This document shows, one piece after another, positions 1 through 11,618 of a DNA stretch of 64,000 bases. Source of the stretch: Sporothrix humicola. Its lineage: Eukaryota > Ascomycota > Sordariomycetes > Ophiostomatales > Ophiostomataceae. The stretch is taken from the NCBI GenBank assembly GCA_021396245.1, contig WNYE01000005.1, positions 124,001 through 188,000 of the forward strand, in the 5' to 3' direction. Numbering within the stretch: position 1 is the first letter of the stretch; each line of letters begins with the position of its first letter. The notes below the pieces were generated by a model. It ran no database searches, had not been told where the DNA came from, and was given only the letters and a program-made list of their open reading frames with translations. The position numbers and the translations under genes are program-made.

Positions 1-2
1 AC

Positions 3-1388
3 AAGAAGGGTGCCACCTCAGGCAACCGTGCCGGGTCGGTCGAGCGCCGTGTTCAGCTCGCCTACACGGTCGCCACAAACATGCTGATCCTAGGCTCCGA
101 CTTTAACCAGTCTGACCTCATTGACGCCTTCTCCAAGTTTGAGAAGCACGACCGTGTTGGCGATGTCGATCCGTCAACTGCCCGTCGCGGCCGCTGGGTC
201 CTGGTCTATGGTATCCTCCAGACGCTCGCGTCGGTGTCAGTAGATGCCCTCAACATGCGCTACCGCGATGGTGTCTCTTACCACCTGTCGCCGCGGCTCA
301 AGGGTGCCAAGATGCCTCCGTGGCGGACGACAACGGGCGGGGCTGGTGGACTGGTGGGATCGAGCGACGAGGCGGCCCACGAGCTATCGCACTGCTGGAT
401 CGTGCCGCGGACGTGGAACAATTCTAGTGGAAGCAACGCCTTGGCCAACCACTGTGGCAACGACGAGAGCTCGGCAGCGTCGTCGGGTGGATCAGGGAAC
501 AACAGCCCTGTGCGGCGCGGCAGTATCATCACTGGCAGCAGCGGAGGTAGCAATGCTGGCGGTGGTGCTGGAGGCTCTGGCTTCAACTTCCCTCGTCCAC
601 CAGCGACGGACACGTTGACTGTCCGCAGCAGCTCCACGGCAGGTTTCCACACGCCGCTCGGTGGCCGGTCGGTACGGTCGAGCACATCCATGGCTGCATT
701 GAGCAGTGCAGGCGGCGGGGGAGGTGGCCTTGGCAGTGAGTTGGCACCGCCATTTGGCTCTTTCGGCACATACACACCCTCCTCGTATGGCGGTTCAGCC
801 AGTGTCGTGTCCAGCACGAGCGCCATGTCTGAAAACTCCAGCCGTGCGCGGAACCGGCCGTCATCCAAGATGGCTGGCGGGCGCGGCGGGGCCACTAACA
901 GCGCTGTCTATGGTGGCGCCAACCCTAATGTCAACATGAGCCTCAACATGGGCATGGGCATTGGCATTCCAACTGTCGAGGAGGCGGAGTGGCCAGTGAG
1001 AAACGAGGCACAGTCTAGCCGCCGCAATGCTCACGGCGGCCCACCTGTCCTGCCTGGCCTGCCGGGCATCCATGATTCGTCCTCGGCATCAGGCGGTGCT
1101 TTCCTGTTGATGGACGAGTCTCTCGATGAGTCGCACAGCAACTACACGACCGAAGGCAGTGGTAGTGAAAGGCGTCGGCGGCGGCGCGACAAGGAGGGCA
1201 GAGAGGGCCGTGACGGACGCGACCGGGAACGTGACCGGGAAGGGCGCGAGCCCCGTGGTAGCAGCTCCGGCAGGTCACGAACCAAGGCGCAGCGGCCACT
1301 CCTCCGAGACGGTGATGAAAGTGGCAATTTGGCCCCCGTGATCCGGGACTTTGATGCCCTGGACGTGATTGATGACCATGAGCCGTGA
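3..1388 (+). CDS. 3' part of a DUF8004-like fungal protein (5'-truncated by the window edge)
   Basis: The reading frame is open from base 3 to the TGA at 1386-1388, so the gene starts left of the window. The first ~110 visible residues form a compact folded segment: a hydrophobic helix, then RRGRWVLVYGILQTLASVSV and a basic stretch ending in PRLKGAKMPPWR. From memory this resembles the C-terminal end of fungal DUF8004 proteins, whose role is unknown. The remaining ~320 residues are low-complexity: Gly/Ser/Asn-rich, then a strongly basic block (residues ~365-405 of the visible part, rich in RRRRR, GRDRERDREGR) and an acidic end. This tail is probably disordered and is typical of regulatory or scaffold proteins. 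The coding call is firm because of length and codon use. The family name is a recollection, not a search result. Confidence 0.75.
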   Translation, partial: KKGATSGNRAGSVERRVQLAYTVATNMLILGSDFNQSDLIDAFSKFEKHDRVGDVDPSTARRGRWVLVYGILQTLASVSVDALNMRYRDGVSYHLSPRLKGAKMPPWRTTTGGAGGLVGSSDEAAHELSHCWIVPRTWNNSSGSNALANHCGNDESSAASSGGSGNNSPVRRGSIITGSSGGSNAGGGAGGSGFNFPRPPATDTLTVRSSSTAGFHTPLGGRSVRSSTSMAALSSAGGGGGGLGSELAPPFGSFGTYTPSSYGGSASVVSSTSAMSENSSRARNRPSSKMAGGRGGATNSAVYGGANPNVNMSLNMGMGIGIPTVEEAEWPVRNEAQSSRRNAHGGPPVLPGLPGIHDSSSASGGAFLLMDESLDESHSNYTTEGSGSERRRRRRDKEGREGRDGRDRERDREGREPRGSSSGRSRTKAQRPLLRDGDESGNLAPVIRDFDALDVIDDHEP

Positions 1389-4300
1389 GTGGCGGCTGAA
1401 GATGAAATGTGGAGATGATAACGTCGCGTGCTTTGGAGCACGCTCCTCAATTTTGGTTTCTTTTGTTACTGTGTATATCCTTGGTCGTTTGATTGTCAAA
1501 CGTTGTAATATATGACTAATTTTATGCTTTATTTTGGATCTTGGAGCTTTGATGTCGTTTCTTGCCCCTCAGTTTTTTCCCCCCCTTTTTTCGATTCTAC
1601 ATTCCTACATATCATTTCATTTGGTTACGATGTACAGAGCTGAAGATCAACGTCACACACGAGGGCGTCGTTTACTAACTTTGGCTTCTAGGGAATACAA
1701 CCTTATGTACGAAAGCACAAGCACAAGCGTGGAGCAAAAGAGCATGAACGCACAAGTGCGGCTGATGCTGAGAAACACAACCTTGTGTGACAATATACGA
1801 AAACGACTGACACACAAACTTGTGTTTCCTCTCTTCTGATGCTTGTGTTCTCTGGCCAGACACAGCCCTTGTGAGTAAACCCTCCTGCATTCGTTTCGTG
1901 CTTTGTTTCTCCAATTTTCCCATCACCGGCTCCTTTGGCATTGTTTTGCTTGCATCTGAATATCTATTTCTAGACGTTATTTGCTTCCACCCATCATCTC
2001 CCACGGAATTATGTCTCCATCTATGTTCCTTTCGTCTACTGTCTCTGTTTACTCCGGAGTTCGACGGCATATTTCCTAAACAAAAAGTCGGCCGATTTTT
2101 GTGTTTTTGCCCCCAACAATCCCCTATCACGAACTGTCTGGAACATTTTAAATGCTTGGCTTGTTGTCTTGGTATTGTTCCTAGACTTGTCCCCATTGAT
2201 TTGTTCAGCCTTTCTTCCCTTTGTGCCGTATTTTGCCTTCCCCTGTCCACAAAGTGTTCTGAGAACGCATCCCGGATTTATTGGCAGCCTTTTATCACTT
2301 TTACCGCCCGGTGTATTGCTGTTCCTGGACCAACAGACACAAGGGGAATTCATCGAATATTTCGAACGCCACCGCCCTTTTCTTTTGCTGTTCTTTTCAA
2401 TCTTCCCACCTATCTCACCGTCCTCGTTTATCTCGCTTAGCCTCCGTTCAAAGGCTTGTCTGTTTTGTGCTGTTTGTTACTGCATTCTTTATTTACCGAC
2501 ACTTTGACAACGTGCCGCTCACGGCTCGCGATCGCGAGCCCCGAGTTTTGTTGCCTCTTCTCTATCCTCCGGGACAAAGAGCAGGCCGGTTTCCCGAACC
2601 AGAAGAGTGCCGGCAGACAGAATTATGGAAAGGGAAGGCGGATAGAAAACAAGCGGGCAAAAGCACGCCGGCCGGACGCCACCAACCAATGAGCATTGCA
2701 TGCAGCCATCTTGACGACGCCCACAACAACTCACCTGACCAACGGCCGGTCGGCGCTTTCAAGATCCCGACAGCCAGGTTCAAACTTTTTGTGCAGGCGC
2801 AACTGCATGCGACAGGCGACCACAGTTTCTGTGGCACACTTTTTTGGTGCACACAGTCGCCCACCTTCATATTGTTGCACTGCCTGACTGCTTGCCGCTG
2901 TGCCACCCACCTCGCCGAAACAGAAACATTTTGGGGTATTCTCCGCCAATCGACTACGATGTTGGCTGCGATTCGCTTCTTGTGCAGTCTTTCTTTTTCG
3001 TCGTCTTTCCCATCGGCAGATTTACTCGCAATCTCCAAAGGCAAAAAAAAAAGAAAAAAGAAAAAAAAAAGGACAACTAAACACGCCTGGAAATGCCTGC
3101 ACAATTGTGCACAAGACCATCTTGGCGCCCGGGCTTCGTCCTCCGTCTTGAATCTACTGTGTGGGATTTGGGGTCTGTCTGCCAGCGCAAAATGAGTTCA
3201 GAAGAGGTAGACGAGGCAGGCAAGGGAGATTAGGTCCCTTTTGTGCACAAAATTACCGGGGCAAGGCCACGCACACGTTGTCTGTCAGAACATTAAATTC
3301 GAACAACAGACCACAACGACAGACAGCACACACGCACCACGTCTCCGACTGTCAAAAACACAAATACAGCAAGGATGGGCGGCGGACATGCACCGATAGC
3401 CCCGTCAGAGCCCCGCTAAATTACCGATGTCCACCCAAATCCAGTCCTGTCTGTCGACTTCTGTCCACCTTTTTGGCTTTGGCGGTTCACGATTGTTCCC
3501 CTCATCTCCTCATGGTCTCCTCTCCTCTAATAATTCTCTCTCCACCTCACAGTCTTGGGCTTTCCCCACTCGGAAGGTCTAGTTGCCGGCGTGAATAACT
3601 GGCAGGTTTAGACTGTTTTGGGCCGTTTTGGAGGTGGTTTTGTGCAGAGTGGAGACCAACAGCCGCGAATTGTGCAAGTTTCGCTGGCAGAAAAGCGAGT
3701 GGAGCCGAGTTGTGCACAAAACATCGACGGAATTTCCCCAGCCAAAACGACTAACACATAAAACGGACAAGGCCAAGCGAACGGTCCCTCTTTTTTTCGT
3801 CTGTTCTTTCTCCTGAAAAACAAAACCGCACAACGACTGAACAACAACACAAAACACACAGTCCGGCTACGGCGCGTTGTCTGTTTGTGCCGGAGTCTGT
3901 TCTGCCTTGTGTTTTTGTGCAGATTCTTGGCAGTATTGTGTCTTCGATTCAGTGTTTTTGTGCCGTCATTGCACTGACTCGTTTGCGATGTCGCTATGTC
4001 CCTGCGAGCCGTTTCGTTTTGAGTTTGCTTCTTGACTCCAAGTGTCGCCATGACTGTGCCGTAACATTGTCGAGTGGCAGAGAAGGTCGTACTGCCGTCT
4101 TCTGGCCTGCCATAGTTGGATATATCTCTGTCGCTCACTTGACCGTCTTTTCTTTTCTTGCAGCCTCTGTCGTATTTTGTTTCATCTTGTTTTGTTCCCT
4201 CCTTTTCTTCTTTCTTTCTTTTTCCATTTCCCCTTTGGAACCTTCCCTTTCCCACCCACCTCCCTCCTCCTCACTTTCACATCTCGCCGTTCGGCAAGTC

Positions 4301-5277
4301 TCCGCCCGATGCAGATACAGATGCAGATGCACTGAACTCCAACTTGGCTTTCCACTTGATTCGAGCTAAGCAAGACAAGACATACACAGACGCTTTTCAC
4401 GCTTCCCACACTTCATCTCCTTCCCCTTTCCCTTTCCCTTTCCCAATCCCGTTTCTTGGCTTTATTCTATTCCCTTCTACGGCACATTTTTTTTCTTCCA
4501 TTTTCTCTTGTGCCTTCCTCCCCACCCGGACTCTTCGTCGAGCCCGGCCGGCGATCGTTGATTGTACTTATTCGCGTGGTCCCCTTTTTGTCATCTTTTT
4601 GTGCACGTCGCACCTCGTGTCATCCCTTTTTGTTTTTCTTCCCCTTTCCCCTTTCGACTTTTGATTCTCTTTCTATCCCTTTCCCTTTTACTGCCTAAGA
4701 CGCCACGCTTTGCCATACACGCATCGCCACGAGATCGGGATATCCCTTTGACAGTCACTCAGATCATCACCTCGTCGGTCACTTTCCTATTCGCGTTTGG
4801 CTCAGGCACTCTTCTTTCTCTCATTTTCGCCCATATTTATTTTTATTTCTATTCTCTTTGTCACCCAACACGTGTACCTGCTACGGCCCTTTTACAACCA
4901 ACAAGCCAAACTTACAACTTCATAACAACGCCAACACCACATCTGACCAACATTGGCCGCCACCTCGGACTACCAGCCAACAGATCTTACGAGCGCACAG
5001 CTTGCGGAAGCGAGGCGGAAATACCACACCGACCATTTCGCGAATCTGCCCACACGGCGTGTCAACACGAAAACTACGGGCATCTTTCCCAATCGAGCAA
5101 TCGACCGCCCGTCGAGCATCGAGCATCCCCGCCCGAATCAACAGAGTCAACATTGACAGACAGTCAGCGAGACATCTGTTCAGCTCTCGCGATACTTTGA
5201 TTTCTGTCGTTTTAGATTGTCGCCATTTTTGACTAATTTCGAATCTCGGTTTACCGGGTATTGGGACAGCAGTTCAC
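1389..5277. other. Long non-coding interval and probable promoter/leader of the MFS gene
   Basis: No convincing gene is seen in this ~3.9 kb; open frames on both strands lack family features and ATG-supported structure. It holds a purine run at 3043-3070, a repeated TTGTGCA word between 2.78 and 4.6 kb (see findings), a long pyrimidine-rich stretch (about 4130-4690) and a short CCCTTT repeat at about 4425-4445. Pyrimidine-rich DNA close to transcription starts is usual in filamentous fungi, so the transcript of the downstream transporter may begin around 4.1-4.7 kb. Confidence 0.5.
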
Positions 5278-5374
5278 GTACGTATTGTATTGCCTGCATG
5301 CGCGTGTGCATCCGCTTGCATGATTGTTGCATCCCGGCTATTCTTACTTTGCGACGAGTCTGCTGACACATTCA
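5278..5374 (+). other. Candidate 5'UTR intron before the MFS transporter ORF
   Basis: GTACGT at 5278-5283 is a good fungal donor. CTGAC in GTCTGCTGACAC is a good branch point and ACATTCAG ending at 5374 is a good acceptor, five bases before the ATG at 5379. Removing these 97 bases would also remove the ATG at 5320, which otherwise opens an upstream frame running out of phase over the main start until 5478. Inferred from splice signals only. Confidence 0.45.
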
Positions 5375-5378
5375 GAAA

Positions 5379-7223
5379 ATGTCTTCAGCACGAGGTCCTG
5401 CCTCGCTGGCGAGCGACGATACCGCCGCCGCACCAAACACCGCATCCACACACGCAGAGCCGTCGGCGCCAACAATAGACACGTCGGCAGCAGGTGCAGC
5501 CGCAGAGAGAACCGACACGGCCTCGTCAGCACCCAGCAGCGCGCTCGGAAAGGAGGCGACTGAGAACATTGAAAAGGAGAACGCCGAAAGGGAACACGAA
5601 GAATTGACCCGCACACGCACGCAACAGGCCATTGACGAGGGCCACGACGCCGATATCCCGTCGAGCATCGGCTATGTCCTGGACGAGCGCGGCGAGGCAA
5701 AACGGCGCAAGTCGATTGCTGACCGGAGCAGACCGACGACGGCAAAGTCGGGCGCCAAGGAGGCGGCTGCCGACGCCGATGTCGATGTCGAAAAGGCCGC
5801 GGAGAACGCCGACGACGAAGAGGCCGACCCCAATGTCGTCTGGTGGGACGGCCCCAACGACCCCCAGAACCCGTACAACTGGCCGACCTGGCACAAGGCG
5901 CTCAACTGCGTGCTGATCAGCGCGCTGACCTTTATCACCCCTCTTGCTTCCTCCATTTTTGCGCCCGGCGTGCCCGCCCTGATGGCCGAGTTCCACAGCG
6001 ACAGCAACGAGCTTGCCGCGTTTGTCGTGTCGGTGTATGTGCTGGGCTTCGCGTTTGGCCCGCTCCTGATTGCGCCCATGTCCGAGATTTACGGCCGCAA
6101 CATTGTCTACCACGTCTGCAACGTCGGCTTTATCGCTTTTGTCGTCGGCTGTGCCCTGGCCCCGTCACTCAACAGTCTGATCGCCTTCCGGTTCCTGTCG
6201 GGCGTCTTCGGCTCGTGCCCGCTCACAAACGGCGGCGGATCCATTGCCGACATGGTCTCCCAAGAAAACCGCGGCGCGGCCATGGCCAGTTTTGCCGTCG
6301 GCCCGCTGCTGGGTCCCATTATCGGCCCTGTCGCCGGTGGTTTTCTGGCGAGCGCCAAGGGCTGGCGCTGGGTGTTCTGGCTGATTGTCATCATCTCGGG
6401 CTTCCTGGCGATTGTCCTCTTCTTCTCGATGCGCGAGACGTATGCCCCGCTCCTGCTCGAGCGCAAGACCCGCAGGCTCCGCAAGGAGACGGGCAACGAG
6501 CAGCTCCGCAGCAAGCTCGATGCCGGCCTCACGTCCAAGGACTACTTTAAGCGCGGCATATTCCGCCCGCTCAAAATGCTGGCCTTTTCGCCCATCTGTC
6601 TCATCTTTGCCATCTACATGGCCATCGTCTACGGTTATTTGTATCTGATGTTCACCTCCGTCACCGAAGTCTTCATGACCACCTACGGTTTTGGTACGAA
6701 CACGGTCGGCCTCGTCTACTTGGGCTTGGGTGTCGGCTCCATGGTCGGCATGGTCTTTTTTTCGGCCATGTCCGATCGCCACACGAAGAAAATGGCCGCC
6801 AAGGAGGGCCAGGGCATGAAGCCCGAGTACCGCCTGCAGATGCTGCCGCTGGGCGCCGTCTTTCTGCCCATCGGCTTCTTCATCTACGGCTGGACCGCCG
6901 AATACCACAAGCACTGGATCGCCCCCATCCTGGGCATGGTCGTCATTGGCTTTGCCAATCTCGTTATTTTCATGTCGCTGCAGCTGTACCTGGTCGACGC
7001 CTTCACTGTCTACGCCGCCTCATCCCTCGCCGCCAACACAGTCGTCCGGTCCATTGCCGGTGCTGTCCTGCCTCTGGCCGGCCTGCAAATGTACGACAAG
7101 CTGGGTCTCGGCTGGGGCAACTCGCTGCTGGGCTTTATTGCCCTGGCGCTCGTGCCCGCGCCCTTTTTCATCCAAAAGTACGGCGAGTATCTGCGCAAGC
7201 GCTTTGAGATCAAGGATCTGTAG
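5379..7223 (+). CDS. MFS transporter, DHA1 drug/polyamine:H+ antiporter type
   Basis: Single-exon 614-residue plasma-membrane carrier. Residues 1-~160 are a long hydrophilic Ala/Glu/Asp-rich cytosolic tail. The membrane part opens with NPQNPYNWPTWHKALNCVLI, the usual entry of fungal DHA1 carriers, and continues to about residue 610 with 12 predicted helices. The loop after TM2 carries GPLLIAPMSEIYGR (motif A), and TM5 carries GPLLGPIIGPVAGGFL (antiporter motif C). A central loop of ~45 charged residues separates the halves. The family exports polyamines, azoles or fungal metabolites by proton antiport; the substrate cannot be read from sequence. The ATG has AAA before it, and the only upstream in-frame context is non-coding leader. 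No biosynthetic genes lie next to it, so a secondary-metabolite export role is not supported by the neighbourhood. Confidence 0.93.
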   Translation: MSSARGPASLASDDTAAAPNTASTHAEPSAPTIDTSAAGAAAERTDTASSAPSSALGKEATENIEKENAEREHEELTRTRTQQAIDEGHDADIPSSIGYVLDERGEAKRRKSIADRSRPTTAKSGAKEAAADADVDVEKAAENADDEEADPNVVWWDGPNDPQNPYNWPTWHKALNCVLISALTFITPLASSIFAPGVPALMAEFHSDSNELAAFVVSVYVLGFAFGPLLIAPMSEIYGRNIVYHVCNVGFIAFVVGCALAPSLNSLIAFRFLSGVFGSCPLTNGGGSIADMVSQENRGAAMASFAVGPLLGPIIGPVAGGFLASAKGWRWVFWLIVIISGFLAIVLFFSMRETYAPLLLERKTRRLRKETGNEQLRSKLDAGLTSKDYFKRGIFRPLKMLAFSPICLIFAIYMAIVYGYLYLMFTSVTEVFMTTYGFGTNTVGLVYLGLGVGSMVGMVFFSAMSDRHTKKMAAKEGQGMKPEYRLQMLPLGAVFLPIGFFIYGWTAEYHKHWIAPILGMVVIGFANLVIFMSLQLYLVDAFTVYAASSLAANTVVRSIAGAVLPLAGLQMYDKLGLGWGNSLLGFIALALVPAPFFIQKYGEYLRKRFEIKDL

Positions 7224-10200
7224 GCGTGCGTGCGTTGGGCTGAGTTGCGGAGGTGTACATACTGTCTTGCTGCGCTTGCATTTCATCTTTTCTTCTGTCA
7301 TATCCTTTTAATCTTTCTCTTTCCATTTTTATCATCTATTGCATATCTCGTCTTTCATCATATCCATTTTTGTACATACACTAGATAGACAGCATCAAAA
7401 ATAGCATACCCATCTTGTCATTTCAGTCGTCTTTTTCGCCATCTTTTGCGCCACCGTCTGCATCATCTATTTCAGTCACTTGTACAGAGACCGTCAATGC
7501 CATTTTGTCGATCTCAGGACCTTCAAATTCCGGTAAAAAAGAACGAGGACCAGATTGATTGCCGTCAGCATTGGTGATGTGCAGTCCTGGTCTATGCTTG
7601 TCAGTGTGAGAGCCGACATTAAGGGATTAAGGGAATCAAAAAATCAATAGATCCGGGTCGAGGCCGCCAGACTGACGGCAAAGCAGCGGTAGACATCCAC
7701 TTGCAAAGATCAACAGTGGACCTAACCGACGTGTAAGAGTACGATCAAATTTGTTTCTTTCTCTCTGTTTCTAGCCACTTCTTTTCTTTTTGTGTTTGTT
7801 TCTTCGTCGACTTTAGCCATTCCGTACATTGTCTCTTGATGGACAGCCGACAAACAGAACAGCGATGCTCGTGATCTACTGCGAGCGGTTGAACTTTGCG
7901 TTACGTATGCACAACAAAAGTATTGTGGACTGGTTCTTTCTGTCTTTGCACTTTCCTTCTCTTGCATTCTACTTCACCTCAAGCCCAAGACAGGGAATCT
8001 GGTCCAAAGTTTGTGGACGAAGCAGTGAGCTCGGAGCAACGGCTTCCGACAGAAAAAAGAGAGACGAAGCGCATGAACAAAGACTGGACGACAGTTGACA
8101 AAAACGACATGAAAGACACGATGACAAGGACAGGAGATGGAAGACTAAAGACGAAAAATAAGCATAACAGAAGCATAACGGTGTATTTCGTCATTTCACT
8201 AGAAACGTCTCTTCTTTTGCGCCATTGTAATGCATCCCGATTTGAGTTGGTAGAGTTTTCGTTTTCCTTCATCCTCCCTCGTTGACCGCTGTTCACTGTT
8301 GATTTTGACGCCGTCTCAGCATGTGTCTCGGATCGTGTTTGATCGGTGCTGGTTTTGCAGTCTTTGCTGTGAGAGATCGGCGTGTTCCGTGTCTCTTGGC
8401 GGGGTTGACACGAAGGGCTTTGGTACTCTCGTACTGTAATTACTGTATTTACAGTGGAATGCAGGGCCGCGACTGCACTAATCACTTACACGGGCGCTGC
8501 CGCCGCTAGTTTGCGCTAGCCACCACTAACTCAGGAACGTCACGAGCGCAGAAACGTGGACTTCAATGATTCCATTGCAGTCGTCGGTTGCTCCATAATT
8601 CATGCTTAATCTTCAATCCAGACTCGATCAATTGTTTTCAAGTTTTTTGTATCTTTCTCCGGTTGACTTCACTGTCATCGCCAAGTCAATCGTTCTGGCC
8701 CACACAGAGAAGATCCTACCACCTGGACAGACGAATGGTGACAAGTGGTCAGACTCTCTCATATTCGTAGAGCTGGTTCTAGGTCTTTTCTCGTAGAAAT
8801 ACTGGTTGTTTTTTTCTGCGGTGAGCTCTAAGAGAAAACATTAAAAACGCACTAGAATGAAAGCAGTTTTGTGATCTGAAACAAAGCCTTCTGCCACACC
8901 TTTCATCGTTCTAGAAACTGCCAACGTTGTCTCCCCCACATATCCCATCTCAAAATAACCTCAAAATCTGCAACGCCACACGGATTGTGCGATTTCCGCC
9001 TCCAGAAACGGTGGTCCGTTCGCCAGATGCATCGACCGTGGCACGCTCGGCACCCTCCTGTCACGAAAACTTTTATTTTTATTTTTATTGTTTTCCGTCG
9101 TCTTTTCATCCTTCTGCAACCCCCGCTCTTTTCTGCCTCTTCTTGTCTCGTTTAAATCTTTCTCTGCTTCGGCTCGACTTTCTCTTGTTTCTCCGTCCCC
9201 TGTCGACGCTCATTCAACAGATGCAAACACCTGGTCTGGTCTGTTTTGCGAGTTTCTCGTCCGACCGTCCCCTGCTCTTTGTCAAAGTCACTGCCAAAAG
9301 CTGACACGATTGACAAGACACTGACAGACAGCACGCAATTGTTAGAACAAAGTCAGGCCAAGGTCAGACTCAAGTCAGACAATATTCAGACTAAAATGCA
9401 CATGGGTGCATGCTCACAGTCATGGACTGTTTTAGCCAAGACATACTGTAGTCTGAGTATTTTTGTATTGTATTTTTCGTGACATTTTTTACCTTTGGTT
9501 TTTATCATAAAGCCACAGCAATAAATCGCCACTCTCATGGCACCACTTGCAGAGCCTCACTCGCCTCTAATTTAACTTCTGACTGGCTAAATGCTATCCA
9601 GACTTGACGAAGTAACCTTTGAAAATCAACACGGCAGGACATGCCTCCCCGATTTTGATGAGCCGTAATTACACTCTACAATCTGCAGTCTAGACGCTCT
9701 CTGAGAGACTCTATTTCCGTGATTCCGGGTCGTTGGTACAGGCGGTCTGGGCCTTGTTTTAGCCTCACACCCCCTGGCTTCACCTTGAGCGCTGAACCAC
9801 AGTGGCCATACTTCTTAGAAAACCAAATATACCCTCGCGTGCATCGAAATGCCTGGACTCGAAATGCATTTGTTGCTCCTTTGCCATGCTATTGCCCTTC
9901 CCTTTTCTTTACTCATGACGTCAAACACCCCCCTTGACACACGCCCTGTTTTCTGTTTACCATCTTTTGCTCGTCTTTCCAGCCATTTTCATCCCAAGCC
10001 AAGCCCTGCTGGAGACAGGCAGCAATCAACGCCAGTCAAAAAACAACATAACCTCTGCGTCTCTGTATGATCGTCCTCCCAAGGGGTTGCCGGCTGCTCG
10101 GTTGTCCTACAAGACAACTCCTGTCAATTCTCACCCGTTTCTTTTGATCATCTTTCTGTCTTTTTCTGTCGTGACCATGGCCCATTCTGTTGTTTCTTTG

Positions 10201-10300
10201 CCCCTTGTGTGCCGTGTCCATCGATGGACCCCATCTGGCCCATCTGGCCCATCTGGCTCCATTTGCCCCATTCGGTGTCCATCAATGATCGTGAACAAGA
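7224..10300. other. Intergenic region, nothing recognised
   Basis: About 3.1 kb between the MFS gene and the promoter of the secreted-protein gene. Short open frames on both strands show no conserved motif, no good start context and no splice structure. A minor CTGGCCCAT repeat (three copies) lies at about 10229-10257. Confidence 0.5.
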
Positions 10301-10306
10301 AAATCA

Positions 10307-10547
10307 GTATATAAAGATCATTTATCCGGCTTCTACTGTTGTCTTTCTTTTCTCTTTTTCTCTCCCATCTCGTCAACAACATCTTTCGCTTCAGTCTTTA
10401 CCAATAGTTCTGTGAACTAGTTTCTTTCTCTTCTCTTCGTCATTCTTTATTCTTTTTCACCTGTACTTTACATTCTTTCACCGCTAGCCGGTTTCCATTC
10501 TCTTCTTTTTTACCCAACTTTTTCAACCAATTTTTTATATCCTCAAG
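10307..10547 (+). promoter_or_regulatory. Core promoter and leader of the secreted Ala-rich protein
   Basis: TATATAAA lies at about 10307-10314. It is followed by a long CT-rich tract (TTTCTTTTCTCTTTTTCTCT) and AACAACATC/TTCAACC elements running to the ATG at 10548. A TATA box plus CT block about 240 bp upstream of the start is typical of strongly transcribed genes of filamentous fungi. Confidence 0.6.
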
Positions 10548-11618
10548 ATGTACTCCAACGCAGTTCTTGTGGCCGCCCTTGTGGCCGTCGCCGAGGCCCG
10601 TTTTGGTCAGGAGCAGGTCCCTGTCGCCGCTGTCGCCGCCCTCACCAACCGCGGTAACCCGGGCGACGCCGGCACGCTCTCCGGCCAGGTGCCGGGCGTC
10701 CTGCTGGCCGGCGCCAATGCATGTGCCAAGCTGACGCTGGCCGACACCATTGTCACGACGCTCGGCAACACCGCCGACGTCATTGCCGCCGCTGCCGCTC
10801 TCGTCGGTGCCGAGAAGAACTTCAACCCTTTCGCCGTCACGGTCCCCTCGCTGTGCTCGGATGCCTCGCTGCCCGCCACCGAGGTCCTCCGCGGCATTGT
10901 TCCCCTCGTCGACCCTGCTGTCACGGGTAGCGATATTGAGAACGCCAACGCCGCCTCGTCGCTGACCAACCCTTTTGTCGCGCAGGGCCTGAGCGTCGCC
11001 GACATTGCCGCCGCCAACGGCTTCACCAACTTCACCACCCAGGCTGCTGACGGCACCGCAGGCGCCGCTGTTGCCGGTAACGGTAACGCTGGCAACGCCA
11101 ACGCCGGCAATCAGGCCACTGCCACTGCCGCCGCTGCCACCACCCTTGTGACGTCGGTCGTTGCTGCTTCCGCCACTGCTGCTGCCGGCAATGTCGGCGC
11201 CGCTGGTGCTACTTCCTCGTCGGGCGCTGCCGGCGCTGTCGTCAACGGTGTCCAGCAGTCCACCATTGCCGGCCTCGACTTTGGCCTCTGCGTACCCACC
11301 ATCAAGTTCGAGGCTGGTCTCAACGGCCGTAAGGACACCGAGTTCACCTTCCAGGCCATTGACCCCCTCGTCAACAAGGGCCAGCAGGAGGCTCTGAACC
11401 CCAACATCATCACCAACCGCATTGTCGACCAGCTCGGCAACGTCTGCGAGGCCAACCAGGCCGCCAAGGATGCCGCCGCGGCCGCCCAGGCCCAGATCCA
11501 GGCTCTCGGCACCAAGGACCAGTCGACCGCCGATGCCTGGAACACCGCTCTGGGTTTCGCCGGCACCGACACCAACCCCGACAACGCTCCCCAGCCCGGT
11601 CTGGTCGGCCACACGTAA
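10548..11618 (+). CDS. Secreted Ala-rich conserved fungal protein (unknown function)
   Basis: 356 residues in one exon. Residues 1-~17 (MYSNAVLVAALVAVAEA) are a clear signal peptide. An N-terminal domain (about 20-165) contains VPGVLLAGANACAKL, LADTIVTTLG and NFNPFAVTVPSLCSD. A low-complexity Ala/Gly/Asn region follows (about 165-240), then a C-terminal domain (about 245-350) with FGLCVPTIKFEAGLNGRKD and LGNVCEANQAAKDAAAA. Four cysteines are visible, two per domain. No GPI signal is present. I recall close homologues across Sordariomycetes, usually left as hypothetical or mislabelled after low-complexity hits; no activity is known. Strong GC-ending codon bias and the TATA/CT promoter suggest high expression, and a cell-wall or extracellular location is likely. 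Confidence 0.88.
   Translation: MYSNAVLVAALVAVAEARFGQEQVPVAAVAALTNRGNPGDAGTLSGQVPGVLLAGANACAKLTLADTIVTTLGNTADVIAAAAALVGAEKNFNPFAVTVPSLCSDASLPATEVLRGIVPLVDPAVTGSDIENANAASSLTNPFVAQGLSVADIAAANGFTNFTTQAADGTAGAAVAGNGNAGNANAGNQATATAAAATTLVTSVVAASATAAAGNVGAAGATSSSGAAGAVVNGVQQSTIAGLDFGLCVPTIKFEAGLNGRKDTEFTFQAIDPLVNKGQQEALNPNIITNRIVDQLGNVCEANQAAKDAAAAAQAQIQALGTKDQSTADAWNTALGFAGTDTNPDNAPQPGLVGHT

Noticed and set aside
5526..6914. Several long frames antisense or out of frame within the MFS gene
   Set aside because: They overlap a clearly coding transporter and show no domain features.
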